A stretch of DNA of 5,726 nt from an uncultured Opitutaceae bacterium (lineage in GTDB: Bacteria > Verrucomicrobiota > Verrucomicrobiae > Opitutales > Opitutaceae), in NCBI GenBank assembly GCA_946482625.1, contig CAMLSH010000269.1, positions 1 through 5,726 on the forward strand, given 5' to 3'. The translations under genes were made by a program, and so were the position numbers. The notes under the pieces were generated by a model. That model saw only the letters and a program-made list of their open reading frames with translations, was not told the origin of the DNA and ran no database searches. Of the stretch, positions 1 to 5,726 are shown one piece after another; position 1 is the stretch's first letter; every line of letters begins with the position of its first letter.

Positions 1-914
<914 letters not shown>

Positions 915-984
915 CGCGGCGGATTTTTGGCAGAAGGGATCGGGCGCGGTCGAAGTAAATGCGCTGTGCGGGCTGGAAAAGAAA

Positions 985-1022
985 ATAGGTCCTATAGGGC
1001 TTATGGGACCTATAGGACCTAT
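985..1022 (-). repeat. dispersed 9-base-unit repeat, copy A, probable terminator of the phosphate operon
   Basis: This 38-base element is built from about four 9-base units of the form TAGGNCCTA, each close to a palindrome. It is also a perfect inverted repeat: arm ATAGGTCCTATAGG (985-998), a 10-base loop (999-1008), and arm CCTATAGGACCTAT (1009-1022). Read on the minus strand, the direction of the flanking genes, the hairpin runs straight into TTTTCTTTT (984-976). It therefore looks like a factor-independent terminator about 105 bases after the phosphate transporter stop codon, and it lies 71 bases before the response regulator start. A second copy at 3915-3952 matches at 35 of 38 positions. 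The repeat and fold are seen directly; terminator function is inferred. Confidence 0.75.
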
Positions 1023-1079
1023 GGGGATGTGCGCGGAGCTGGTGGGACGGACGTGCGCGCAGCGGGGCGTGGCGGTGCG

Positions 1080-1117
1080 GCTACTCGCTGGCGCTCGTAG
1101 CTACCAGGTATGCTACC
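1080..1117. repeat. cluster of short GCTAC/GTAGC repeats after the transporter gene
   Basis: GCTAC occurs at 1080, 1100 and 1112, with the inverse GTAGC at 1097. The 1097-1117 part can pair as GTAGCTACC with GGTATGCTAC, leaving one bulged base. On the minus strand this reads as two TGGTAGC words 12 bases apart, then GAGTAGCC. The cluster begins 10 bases after the transporter stop codon and lies before the terminator-like repeat. A related hairpin sits at the glycosyltransferase stop codon (4015-4028). It may be a decayed REP-like element. Function is not shown. Confidence 0.35.
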
Positions 1118-1126
1118 AAGTGGCGA

Positions 1127-2260
1127 CTAGTCGGCGAAGTGCGCGAGGCGCATGAGGCTATAGGCGATGAGGCCGGTGATCGGAATCGTGAGTACCCAGG
1201 CCCAGACCATGCGGCCGACGATGCCCCATTTCACGGCGCTGAAACGTTTCGTCGCGCCGACGCCCATGATCGAGGTGGAGATGACGTGCGTCGTGGAAAG
1301 AGGGATACCGATGTGCGAGGCGACGCCGATGATGGCGGCGGCGGTGGTCTCGGCGGCGAAGCCGTGGACGGGCTGAAGTTTCACCATTTTATGGCCCATC
1401 GTCTTGATGATGCGCCAGCCGCCCGCGGCGGTGCCGGCGGCCATGGTGAGGGCGCAAACGACGACGACCCAGGTGTGAATATCGAAGGTCGGGGTGCGCA
1501 GGAAGGAGAGCCAGTGGGGAAGGTTGTCCAAGGTGCCGGCCTGGGTGCCGGTGAACAGGGCGAGGGCGACGATGCCCATGGTTTTTTGCGCGTCGTTGGT
1601 CCCGTGGCTGAAGCCCATCCAGGCGGCGCTGGCGAGTTGGAGCTTGCCGAAGGTGAGGTTGACGAAGCGCGGGGTGGCTTTTCGCAGGAGCGCGTAGAGC
1701 AGGTACATCATCACGGCGCCGACGAGGAAGCCGACGACAGGGGACGCCATCATGGGAAGAACGACTTTGGGCCAGAGGCCGGCGTGGGCGCCTTTCGCGT
1801 CGATATAGGACCATTTGAGGACGGCCCAGTTGCCATGAGCGGCGGCCAGAGCCGAGCCGCATAGTCCGCCGATCAGGGCGTGGCTCGAACTGGAGGGTAG
1901 GCCCAGCCACCACGTGAAGATATTCCACACGATCGCGCCGGTCAGGGCGCACAAGATGGCGGGCATGCTGACGTAGCTCGTATCGATCAGGCCCGCGCCG
2001 ATGGTTTTCGCCACGGCGGTGCCGCCAAGCTTGGCGACCCATTCGGCGATCCAGGTGGCGCCGAAGGAAAGGAAGAACTTGGCGAGAAGGGCTCCGCCCA
2101 AGGCACCGATCATGTTGGAGATCGTGGCGAGGAGGATGGCCTGGCGCGGGGTGAGGACCTTGGTCGAGACGACCGTGGCGATCGAATTGGCGGTGTCGTG
2201 GAAGCCGTTGATGTATTCAAACACCAACGCCGCGAAGAGGACGAGCAGGAGGAGCGTCAT
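1127..2260 (-). CDS. pit: PiT-family inorganic phosphate transporter
   Basis: This is a 377-residue integral inner-membrane permease of the PiT/PHO4 family (Pfam PHO4), which takes up phosphate, usually as a metal-phosphate complex, using H+ or Na+. Both halves of the internally duplicated fold carry their signatures. The N-terminal half has NGFHDTANS (18-26) and LPSSSSHALIGG (121-132). The C-terminal half has GFSHGTNDAQK (216-226) and GIPLSTTHVIST (318-329). Hydrophobic segments run almost throughout (for example 1-17, 45-65, 100-120, 165-190, 262-280, 347-368), with a hydrophilic stretch near 192-210. The length suits the short bacterial and archaeal PiT type that is partnered with DUF47 proteins, rather than the longer E. 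coli PitA. The start lies 16 bases after the DUF47 stop, which indicates one transcript. No Shine-Dalgarno is seen. The family call is very secure; the coupling ion and affinity cannot be read from sequence. Confidence 0.97.
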   Translation of the reverse strand: MTLLLLVLFAALVFEYINGFHDTANSIATVVSTKVLTPRQAILLATISNMIGALGGALLAKFFLSFGATWIAEWVAKLGGTAVAKTIGAGLIDTSYVSMPAILCALTGAIVWNIFTWWLGLPSSSSHALIGGLCGSALAAAHGNWAVLKWSYIDAKGAHAGLWPKVVLPMMASPVVGFLVGAVMMYLLYALLRKATPRFVNLTFGKLQLASAAWMGFSHGTNDAQKTMGIVALALFTGTQAGTLDNLPHWLSFLRTPTFDIHTWVVVVCALTMAAGTAAGGWRIIKTMGHKMVKLQPVHGFAAETTAAAIIGVASHIGIPLSTTHVISTSIMGVGATKRFSAVKWGIVGRMVWAWVLTIPITGLIAYSLMRLAHFAD

Positions 2261-2276
2261 GGCAGGCGCGACCGGC

Positions 2277-2915
2277 TCAGGAGTACTTCAAGACGATTTG
2301 GAAGACGACGTTGCCGGCGTCGCGGCAGCGGTCGATCGACTTTTCCATCATCTCGAGGAGGTCCTGAAGGATGACAGTTTCCTTCGCGTCGTAGGGGCCG
2401 TTGTAGAGGTCTTTGATGGCGATGAGGAGCTGTTTGTCGGCCTCGCCTTCGGCGTATTGGAGGCGCGTGTTGGCCTCACCGATCTGGTCGAGGCGGGCGC
2501 CGTGGCGGAGTTGTTTCACCATGAAGACGACGGCTTCGGAGGCCTTGCCGAGGAGCTCGGTCTGGCGGATGAAGCTCTCGCGCGGGATCTTACCGGGGTA
2601 GATGGAAAGACGCTCGACGAGTTTTTCGACGGTCTTGGGGATGCGGTAGAGCGTGTTGGAGAGGGCTTCGATGTCTTCGCGCTCAAGCGGGGTGACGAAG
2701 GTTTTGCAGAGCTCTTCGGTGATGAGGCTGGTGATCTTTTTGTCTTTGCGGCGGCTCTGGATGAAGTCGTCAAGGTCGCCGGCGCTGCGATAGGACTCGA
2801 TGCGCTGGAGGTAGTTGGCGAGGAGCTTGGTGCTCGTGTGCGCCTCTTCGGCGCTGGCTTCGAGGAGATCGTAGAACTTTTGGTCTTTGCCGAAGAGTTT
2901 CTGGAGCGAGAACAT
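2277..2915 (-). CDS. DUF47 (PhoU-like) family protein, partner of the phosphate transporter
   Basis: This 212-residue soluble, nearly all-helical protein belongs to the DUF47/PhoU_div family (PF01865), which shares the PhoU three-helix-bundle fold and is commonly encoded beside PiT transporters. Family marks are the N-terminal MFSLQKLFGKDQKFYDLLEA, the central TPLEREDIEALSNTLYRIPK (75-94), and a C-terminal MMEKSIDRCRDAGNVV (189-204) that resembles the second metal-binding helix of PhoU proteins. In the first helix REDI (79-82) is kept, but the acidic residues many PhoU proteins have after it are replaced by LYRIPK, so metal binding there may be altered. There is no signal peptide or membrane segment. 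It is probably a cytoplasmic modulator of the PiT protein downstream. It is the first gene of the operon: a terminator-like hairpin separates it from the ElyC-like gene. The start matches the family N-terminus but lacks a Shine-Dalgarno. Confidence 0.93.
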   Translation of the reverse strand: MFSLQKLFGKDQKFYDLLEASAEEAHTSTKLLANYLQRIESYRSAGDLDDFIQSRRKDKKITSLITEELCKTFVTPLEREDIEALSNTLYRIPKTVEKLVERLSIYPGKIPRESFIRQTELLGKASEAVVFMVKQLRHGARLDQIGEANTRLQYAEGEADKQLLIAIKDLYNGPYDAKETVILQDLLEMMEKSIDRCRDAGNVVFQIVLKYS

Positions 2916-2937
2916 GGAGGGTGCTCGCTACCTAGAT

Positions 2938-2953
2938 TTGTAACGTTTGTGAA
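2938..2953 (-). promoter_or_regulatory. possible Pho-box-like direct repeat before the phosphate operon
   Basis: On the minus strand this reads TTCACA, four bases (AACG), then TTACAA, ending 22 bases before the DUF47 start codon. The spacing and the TT(A/C)ACA-like words resemble PhoP/PhoB-type direct repeats seen before phosphate-starvation genes. The second half is only a five-of-six match, and no convincing -10 box follows. The site lies just past the terminator hairpin, where an operon promoter is expected. This is suggestive only. Confidence 0.25.
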
Positions 2954-2956
2954 ATG

Positions 2957-2980
2957 AAAATTCCGGCGAGGCCGGTTTTT
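2957..2980 (-). terminator. short GC hairpin with flanking A/T runs, probable terminator of the ElyC-like gene
   Basis: CCGGC (2963-2967), loop GAG, and GCCGG (2971-2975) form a 5-bp GC stem. On the plus strand TTTTT (2976-2980) follows; on the minus strand AATTTTC follows. It could therefore end transcripts from either side. In the gene direction (minus) it lies about 32 bases after the ElyC-like stop codon and before the DUF47 start, which suggests the two genes are separate units. The minus-strand tail begins with AA, so termination there may be weaker than on the plus strand, where no gene needs it. Confidence 0.55.
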
Positions 2981-3011
2981 GGCAGGATATGCGGCGTTTT
3001 CGGAGAAGGTG

Positions 3012-3797
3012 CTAGATCTGGCCGCGCAGGGTGGACCAGAGGAGGCCGAGGTATTCGTGGATGGCCTTGGTGCTGCGTTCGAGGGAGCCGAGATCGAAGC
3101 GGAGCATGTCGATGCGGGTGTCGGCAGCGGGTTTGAGCATGAAACTGGCGGGGCAGGGAATGGCGCGCAGGCCCGCGCCTTCGCAGAGGCGCATGGCGCG
3201 GGGGAGGTGCCATGCGGAGGTGACGATGGCGACGGGGGCGTCGCCCGCGAGCGAACGGAGGGCGAGCGCCTCGTCGTGGGTGTCGCGTGGCGTATCGAGT
3301 CGGCGGATGCGGCCGGGCGGGACGCCGAGGGAGACGGCGGCCTCGGCCATCACCTGCGCGTGGCTGGTGTTACCCTCGCCGGCGTGACCGGAGAGGATGA
3401 ACAAGGCGTCGGGCGGGAGCTGGCGGAAAATGCGGATGCCTTCGGCGAGGCGGCCGAGGGAGGCGGGGCTGAGCTGGTTGATCCGCGAAAGGCCGGGGCT
3501 TTCGCCGTGTCCGCCGCCGAGGATGGCGATGTGACGGCAGGTGGCGAAGGAGGAGCCGGGGGCGTCGATGATTTCGGGGGCGGCCGGGTAGTGGGATTCG
3601 AGCGGGGCGATGAGGAGGTGGGAGACGCCGTTGTTGGAAAAAAGCGCTAGGGCGGCGATGGCGGCGGTGAGGAGGATGCGGGCGAGGCGTTCGCGTCGAC
3701 GGAGGTGAAGGAGAACCAGGCCGGCGACGCCGGCGAAGAGCGCGAAATGGAGAGGCAGGAAAAAGAGGGTGATGATTTTTTTCGGCCAGAAGAACAT
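3012..3797 (-). CDS. elyC: ElyC/YcbC-like DUF218 membrane-anchored envelope protein
   Basis: This 261-residue protein belongs to the DUF218 (YdcF/SanA/ElyC) family and is closest in layout to E. coli ElyC, an inner-membrane protein linked to peptidoglycan assembly and lipid-carrier metabolism. The N-terminus MFFWPKKIITLFFLPLHFAL starts a first membrane segment (about 8-30). A basic loop HLRRRERLAR and a second segment (about 41-63) follow, then LIAPLESHYP as in ElyC proteins. The DUF218 domain (about 88-245) shows AILGGGH (91-97), the loop LDTPRDTHDEA (167-177) and VTSAWHLPRAM (192-202), where conserved family residues cluster. The length nearly equals that of E. coli ElyC. The start is supported by the match to the ElyC N-terminus. 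The gene appears to be transcribed alone, between the repeat copy B and a terminator hairpin. Family membership is secure; true orthology, and hence the symbol, is less so. Confidence 0.88.
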   Translation of the reverse strand: MFFWPKKIITLFFLPLHFALFAGVAGLVLLHLRRRERLARILLTAAIAALALFSNNGVSHLLIAPLESHYPAAPEIIDAPGSSFATCRHIAILGGGHGESPGLSRINQLSPASLGRLAEGIRIFRQLPPDALFILSGHAGEGNTSHAQVMAEAAVSLGVPPGRIRRLDTPRDTHDEALALRSLAGDAPVAIVTSAWHLPRAMRLCEGAGLRAIPCPASFMLKPAADTRIDMLRFDLGSLERSTKAIHEYLGLLWSTLRGQI

Positions 3798-4025
3798 GGG
3801 GCCGACTGTGGCGGCGAAGGGCGGCGGTCGGGAAGGGTTTTGTTTTCTGGGGTGAGGGCAGGCTGAAGCGGCGAGGCGGGCGTGGGCGAAGGGGCCGAGA
3901 ATGCGTAAATAAAAATAGGTCTTATAGGACTGATGGGACCTATAGGACCTATGTCGGAAGAACGCGGTTGGGACCAGGGCGAGCTATCGAGGACGCGCAG
4001 TGCTCGGGCGGTTGCGTAGCGATGG
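3798..4025. other. gap between the ElyC-like and glycosyltransferase genes
   Basis: Apart from repeat copy B (3915-3952) and the stop-codon hairpin next to 4026, I see nothing with clear function here. The 3798-3914 part is G-rich on the plus strand and should hold the promoter of the ElyC-like gene, but no convincing -35/-10 pair or Shine-Dalgarno is visible. Open frames crossing it are antisense frames typical of high GC. Confidence 0.5.
3915..3952 (-). repeat. dispersed 9-base-unit repeat, copy B, probable terminator of the glycosyltransferase gene
   Basis: This is the second copy of the element at 985-1022, differing at 3 of 38 positions. The arms are 3915-3928 and 3939-3952 around a 10-base loop. 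On the minus strand the hairpin has one C-A mismatch (a G-U pair if read on the plus strand) and is followed by TTTTTATTT (3916-3908, overlapping the stem end). It lies 73 bases after the glycosyltransferase stop codon and 118 bases before the ElyC-like start. That is the same gene-repeat-gene arrangement as copy A, which supports a role in ending transcription. Confidence 0.75.
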
Positions 4026-4028
4026 CTA
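4015..4028 (-). repeat. small hairpin overlapping the glycosyltransferase stop codon
   Basis: On the minus strand GTAGC-CATC-GCTAC forms a perfect 5-bp stem with a 4-base loop, and the TAG stop codon (4028-4026) is part of the left arm. The context GAGTAGCC also occurs after the transporter gene (revcomp of about 1079-1086). It may be the edge of a REP-like element that became the end of the gene. Confidence 0.35.
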
Positions 4029-5138
4029 CTCGGAGGGCTCCGTTCGATCGCGTTGGGCGGTGCGGAGGGCGGAGGCGAGCGCGGCGAGGTGGATTTCGCG
4101 GGTGTAGTTTTCCAAGAAGAACCGTCGGGACGCGCCGCCGGGGCGGGGCGAGGAGCGGGCTTCGCGGAGGGCGTCGGCAAGGAGGGCAGGGCGGCCGGGT
4201 TCGACGATCCACGTGTGCGAGCCGGGCAGCATGCTGGGGATGGCGCGCCAGCGGGTCGTGACGATCGGGAGATCGTGGGCGAGCGCCTCCATCAGGACGA
4301 GCGGCTGACCTTCGTGCGGGTAATGGGTGGGAAAACAGAAGACGTCGGCCTCGCGCAGGAGGGCGTTCCGGGAGTTTTCGCCGGCGAAGCCGATGTAGCG
4401 GACAGCGCTGCCGAGCGGGACGGAGAGTTCGCGGAATTTCTGCTCGTCGGCTTGCGAGGCGAAGCTGCCGGCGACGGTGAGGTGGAAGCAGCCGGGCTGG
4501 CGGGCTTGGGCGAGGTTGAGGGCTTCAACGAGTTCGAAGAGGCCTTTTTCCTCGGAGCACAAACCGAGGTAGAGGAGTTTGCAGGGGGCGGAGGGATTGC
4601 GGCGTTCGCGCGGGGCGGGTGCGCCTGGATCGGGAATACCGTTGGGGAGGATGTATGTGTTCTTCGCGTCGAGATTGATGGGGTCGGACGCGAGGGATTC
4701 GGCGAGCACGAGGGAGAGCGCGGCGCGGCCGAGGAGGAGTTTGGTGATAATCCGCTCAACGACGTTGGCGTGAACATCGAGCCAGCGACCGAGGCCGACG
4801 GCGTGCCAGTGGAGGATGAGGGCGCCGTCGAGCGGGCGGCAGAGGATCATCGCGATCCAGTCGCGATACAGGGCGCCGCGTTTGGCGGGGGCGGGCACGT
4901 AATAGAGCGCGACGGGGCCGAGTTTGCGGCGGATGCGGTACACGCGAAAGCAGGCGCCGAGGAGCGAGAAGAGTTTTCCCCAACGCCATTTGCCGATGTC
5001 GGCGGCGTCGTGGGAGAGGCCGAGATTCACGTGATGGACCTCGATGCCGTGAGCGGGCAGACCCTCGACGAGGGTCTGGACCATGAGGCTCTGGCCGTGG
5101 ACAGGCGGCGGTGTTTGGGCTAGGACGATAAGTTTCAT
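4026..5138 (-). CDS. GT4-family glycosyltransferase (GT-B fold)
   Basis: This 370-residue cytoplasmic or membrane-associated enzyme is expected to transfer a sugar from a nucleotide-sugar donor with retention, probably in surface-polysaccharide, lipopolysaccharide or glycolipid synthesis. The N-terminal acceptor domain opens MKLIVLAQTPPPVHGQSLMVQ, with the glycine-containing loop (G15) common in GT-B enzymes. The C-terminal Glycos_transf_1 domain (about 180-355) begins LLYLGLCSEEKGL (188-200), with the donor-binding lysine K198. It then has VRYIGFAGE (246-254) and the E-x7-E signature EGQPLVLME (E276 to E284), followed by ALAHDLPIVTT. An open frame extends upstream to 5480, but the internal ATG at 5138 is the proper start: it begins the first beta strand, and the extension is arginine/proline-rich antisense to the plus-strand gene. 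No Shine-Dalgarno is seen. It is transcribed divergently from the small plus-strand gene. Donor and acceptor are unknown. Confidence 0.93.
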   Translation of the reverse strand: MKLIVLAQTPPPVHGQSLMVQTLVEGLPAHGIEVHHVNLGLSHDAADIGKWRWGKLFSLLGACFRVYRIRRKLGPVALYYVPAPAKRGALYRDWIAMILCRPLDGALILHWHAVGLGRWLDVHANVVERIITKLLLGRAALSLVLAESLASDPINLDAKNTYILPNGIPDPGAPAPRERRNPSAPCKLLYLGLCSEEKGLFELVEALNLAQARQPGCFHLTVAGSFASQADEQKFRELSVPLGSAVRYIGFAGENSRNALLREADVFCFPTHYPHEGQPLVLMEALAHDLPIVTTRWRAIPSMLPGSHTWIVEPGRPALLADALREARSSPRPGGASRRFFLENYTREIHLAALASALRTAQRDRTEPSE

Positions 5139-5237
5139 TCGGCGCGCGTCGTGGTAGCGAGATTGGGGACAGAACCGACTGTGGCCATGGGAGATATCCA
5201 AAAAATCCGTGAAACTCGTGCGGAACCACCCGCCAAC

Positions 5238-5247
5238 TGTGCGCACA
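5238..5247. promoter_or_regulatory. 10-base palindrome in the divergent promoter region
   Basis: TGTGCGCACA is a perfect palindrome in the 135-base space between the two divergent starts (5138 and 5274), where promoters for both genes should lie. It could be an operator half-site pair, but a single palindrome of this length is not strong evidence. No regulator gene is adjacent. No clear -35/-10 pair was found for either gene. Confidence 0.2.
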
Positions 5248-5273
5248 ATCCGTGGATAATGGTTTTCCAGTCC

Positions 5274-5555
5274 ATGATGACGGTCGATGAATTCAAGGCG
5301 CTCCCCTCGCCGGAGAAGTTGAGCGTGCCGTTGCAAGCGCTGTGGTACGACGCGCGGGGCGATTGGAACCGGGCGCACGATCTGACGCAGCAGGCGAGCG
5401 GGCGGGCGGGCGACCGGGTGCATGCGTACCTGCACCGGAAGGAAGGCGATGAGGGGAATGCGCGGTATTGGTATCATCATCTGGGGATGGTGAAGCCGTC
5501 CTCGTCGGTGGAGGAGGAGTGGCTGGCGCTGGTGCGGGAGTTTTTGAATGCGTGA
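5274..5555 (+). CDS. small conserved protein of unknown function
   Basis: This 93-residue soluble protein resembles a widespread family of short uncharacterised bacterial proteins. The hallmarks are the N-terminal MTVDEFKALPSPEKLSVPLQ, then ALWYDARGDWNRAHDL (22-37) and VHAYLHRKEGDEGNARYWYHH (49-69). The rhythm of aromatic, Ala and Gly positions is that of a pair of TPR-like helical hairpins. There is no signal peptide or membrane segment. The open frame extends upstream, but ATG 5274 (or the adjacent 5277) matches where family members begin; ATG 5259 is a less likely alternative. No Shine-Dalgarno is visible. The only plus-strand gene here, it diverges from the glycosyltransferase, which does not itself indicate a shared role. 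Existence is fairly sure from its protein-like composition; function is unknown. Confidence 0.85.
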   Translation: MMTVDEFKALPSPEKLSVPLQALWYDARGDWNRAHDLTQQASGRAGDRVHAYLHRKEGDEGNARYWYHHLGMVKPSSSVEEEWLALVREFLNA

Positions 5556-5557
5556 TC

Positions 5558-5576
5558 GTCGCTGCGGAGCGGCGGC
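5558..5576 (+). terminator. hairpin just after the small plus-strand gene, weak terminator candidate
   Basis: GTCGCTGC, loop GGA, GCGGCGGC pair over 8 bp including two G-U pairs, starting two bases after the TGA stop. No U-rich run follows, so this would be at best a weak or factor-assisted terminator. Confidence 0.3.
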
Positions 5577-5726
5577 GAAGTGACCAATGACCAGTAGGGG
5601 AACGCGGGCTATGATTCTGGGTGGATCGGGTCGAGTCTGGATCGAGGTGGCGCGGGCGCTCCGCGCACGCTGAGCGATGCGGGCGGGCGGAAGATGCTAA
5701 ATGTGGACGATGGGAACAACGCGCCG

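Noticed and set aside
915..984. Search for a sigma-54 (-24/-12) or sigma-70 promoter before the response regulator
   Set aside because: No GG-N10-GC element in a proper context and no convincing -35/-10 pair were found.
2001..2957. 318-codon plus-strand open frame opposite the DUF47 gene and part of the transporter gene
   Set aside because: It spans two real genes and their junction in antisense. Its acidic, low-complexity composition is typical of shadow frames.
4053..5123. 356-codon plus-strand open frame opposite the glycosyltransferase
   Set aside because: It is a high-GC mirror frame rich in Gly, Glu and Ala with no domain signature, while the minus strand carries clear GT4 motifs.
5139..5480. 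N-terminal extension of the glycosyltransferase frame by 114 residues
   Set aside because: The extension has Arg/Pro-rich, non-domain sequence, overlaps the plus-strand gene in antisense, and precedes a methionine that begins the expected first beta strand.
5556..5726. Possible gene pieces at the right edge: an 11-codon plus frame from ATG 5694, and a minus-strand frame ending at a stop near 5610
   Set aside because: Both are too short to judge and show no recognisable motif. Sequence beyond the window is needed to decide.

Overview
The window is about two-thirds G+C and codes mostly on the minus strand. The protein families, the base composition and the lack of Shine-Dalgarno sequences suggest a high-GC Gram-negative bacterium. 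Verrucomicrobiota (an Opitutaceae-like lineage) is my best guess, but no marker gene fixes the taxon and this is inference.

Layout, left to right. At 1-914 (minus) lies the N-terminal two thirds of an NtrC-type, sigma-54-dependent response regulator, cut by the window edge. A gap at 915-1126 carries a repeat that looks like a terminator. At 1127-2915 (minus) is a two-gene phosphate operon: a DUF47/PhoU-like protein followed after 16 bases by a PiT-family inorganic phosphate transporter. A terminator-like hairpin and a possible Pho-box-like promoter precede it. At 3012-3797 (minus) is an ElyC/YcbC-like DUF218 membrane-anchored envelope protein. A 228-base gap at 3798-4025 holds the second copy of the dispersed repeat. 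At 4026-5138 (minus) is a family-4 glycosyltransferase. Divergent from it, at 5274-5555 (plus), is a small conserved protein of unknown function. The last 171 bases hold no gene I can support.

How the genes relate. PiT and the DUF47 protein are a textbook pair: low-affinity phosphate uptake plus a cytoplasmic PhoU-like partner. The ElyC-like protein and the glycosyltransferase both point to envelope or surface-polysaccharide work, but repeats or terminators separate them from each other and from the phosphate operon, so I read them as separate transcription units. The response regulator's kinase partner and target genes are not visible.

I do not see a new multi-gene system. The most unusual signals are (i) a 38-base element present twice, made of 9-base palindromic units, which in the gene direction folds into a hairpin ending in a U-rich run downstream of a stop codon, and (ii) a natural GAFTDA variant of the sigma-54-contacting GAFTGA loop in the response regulator.
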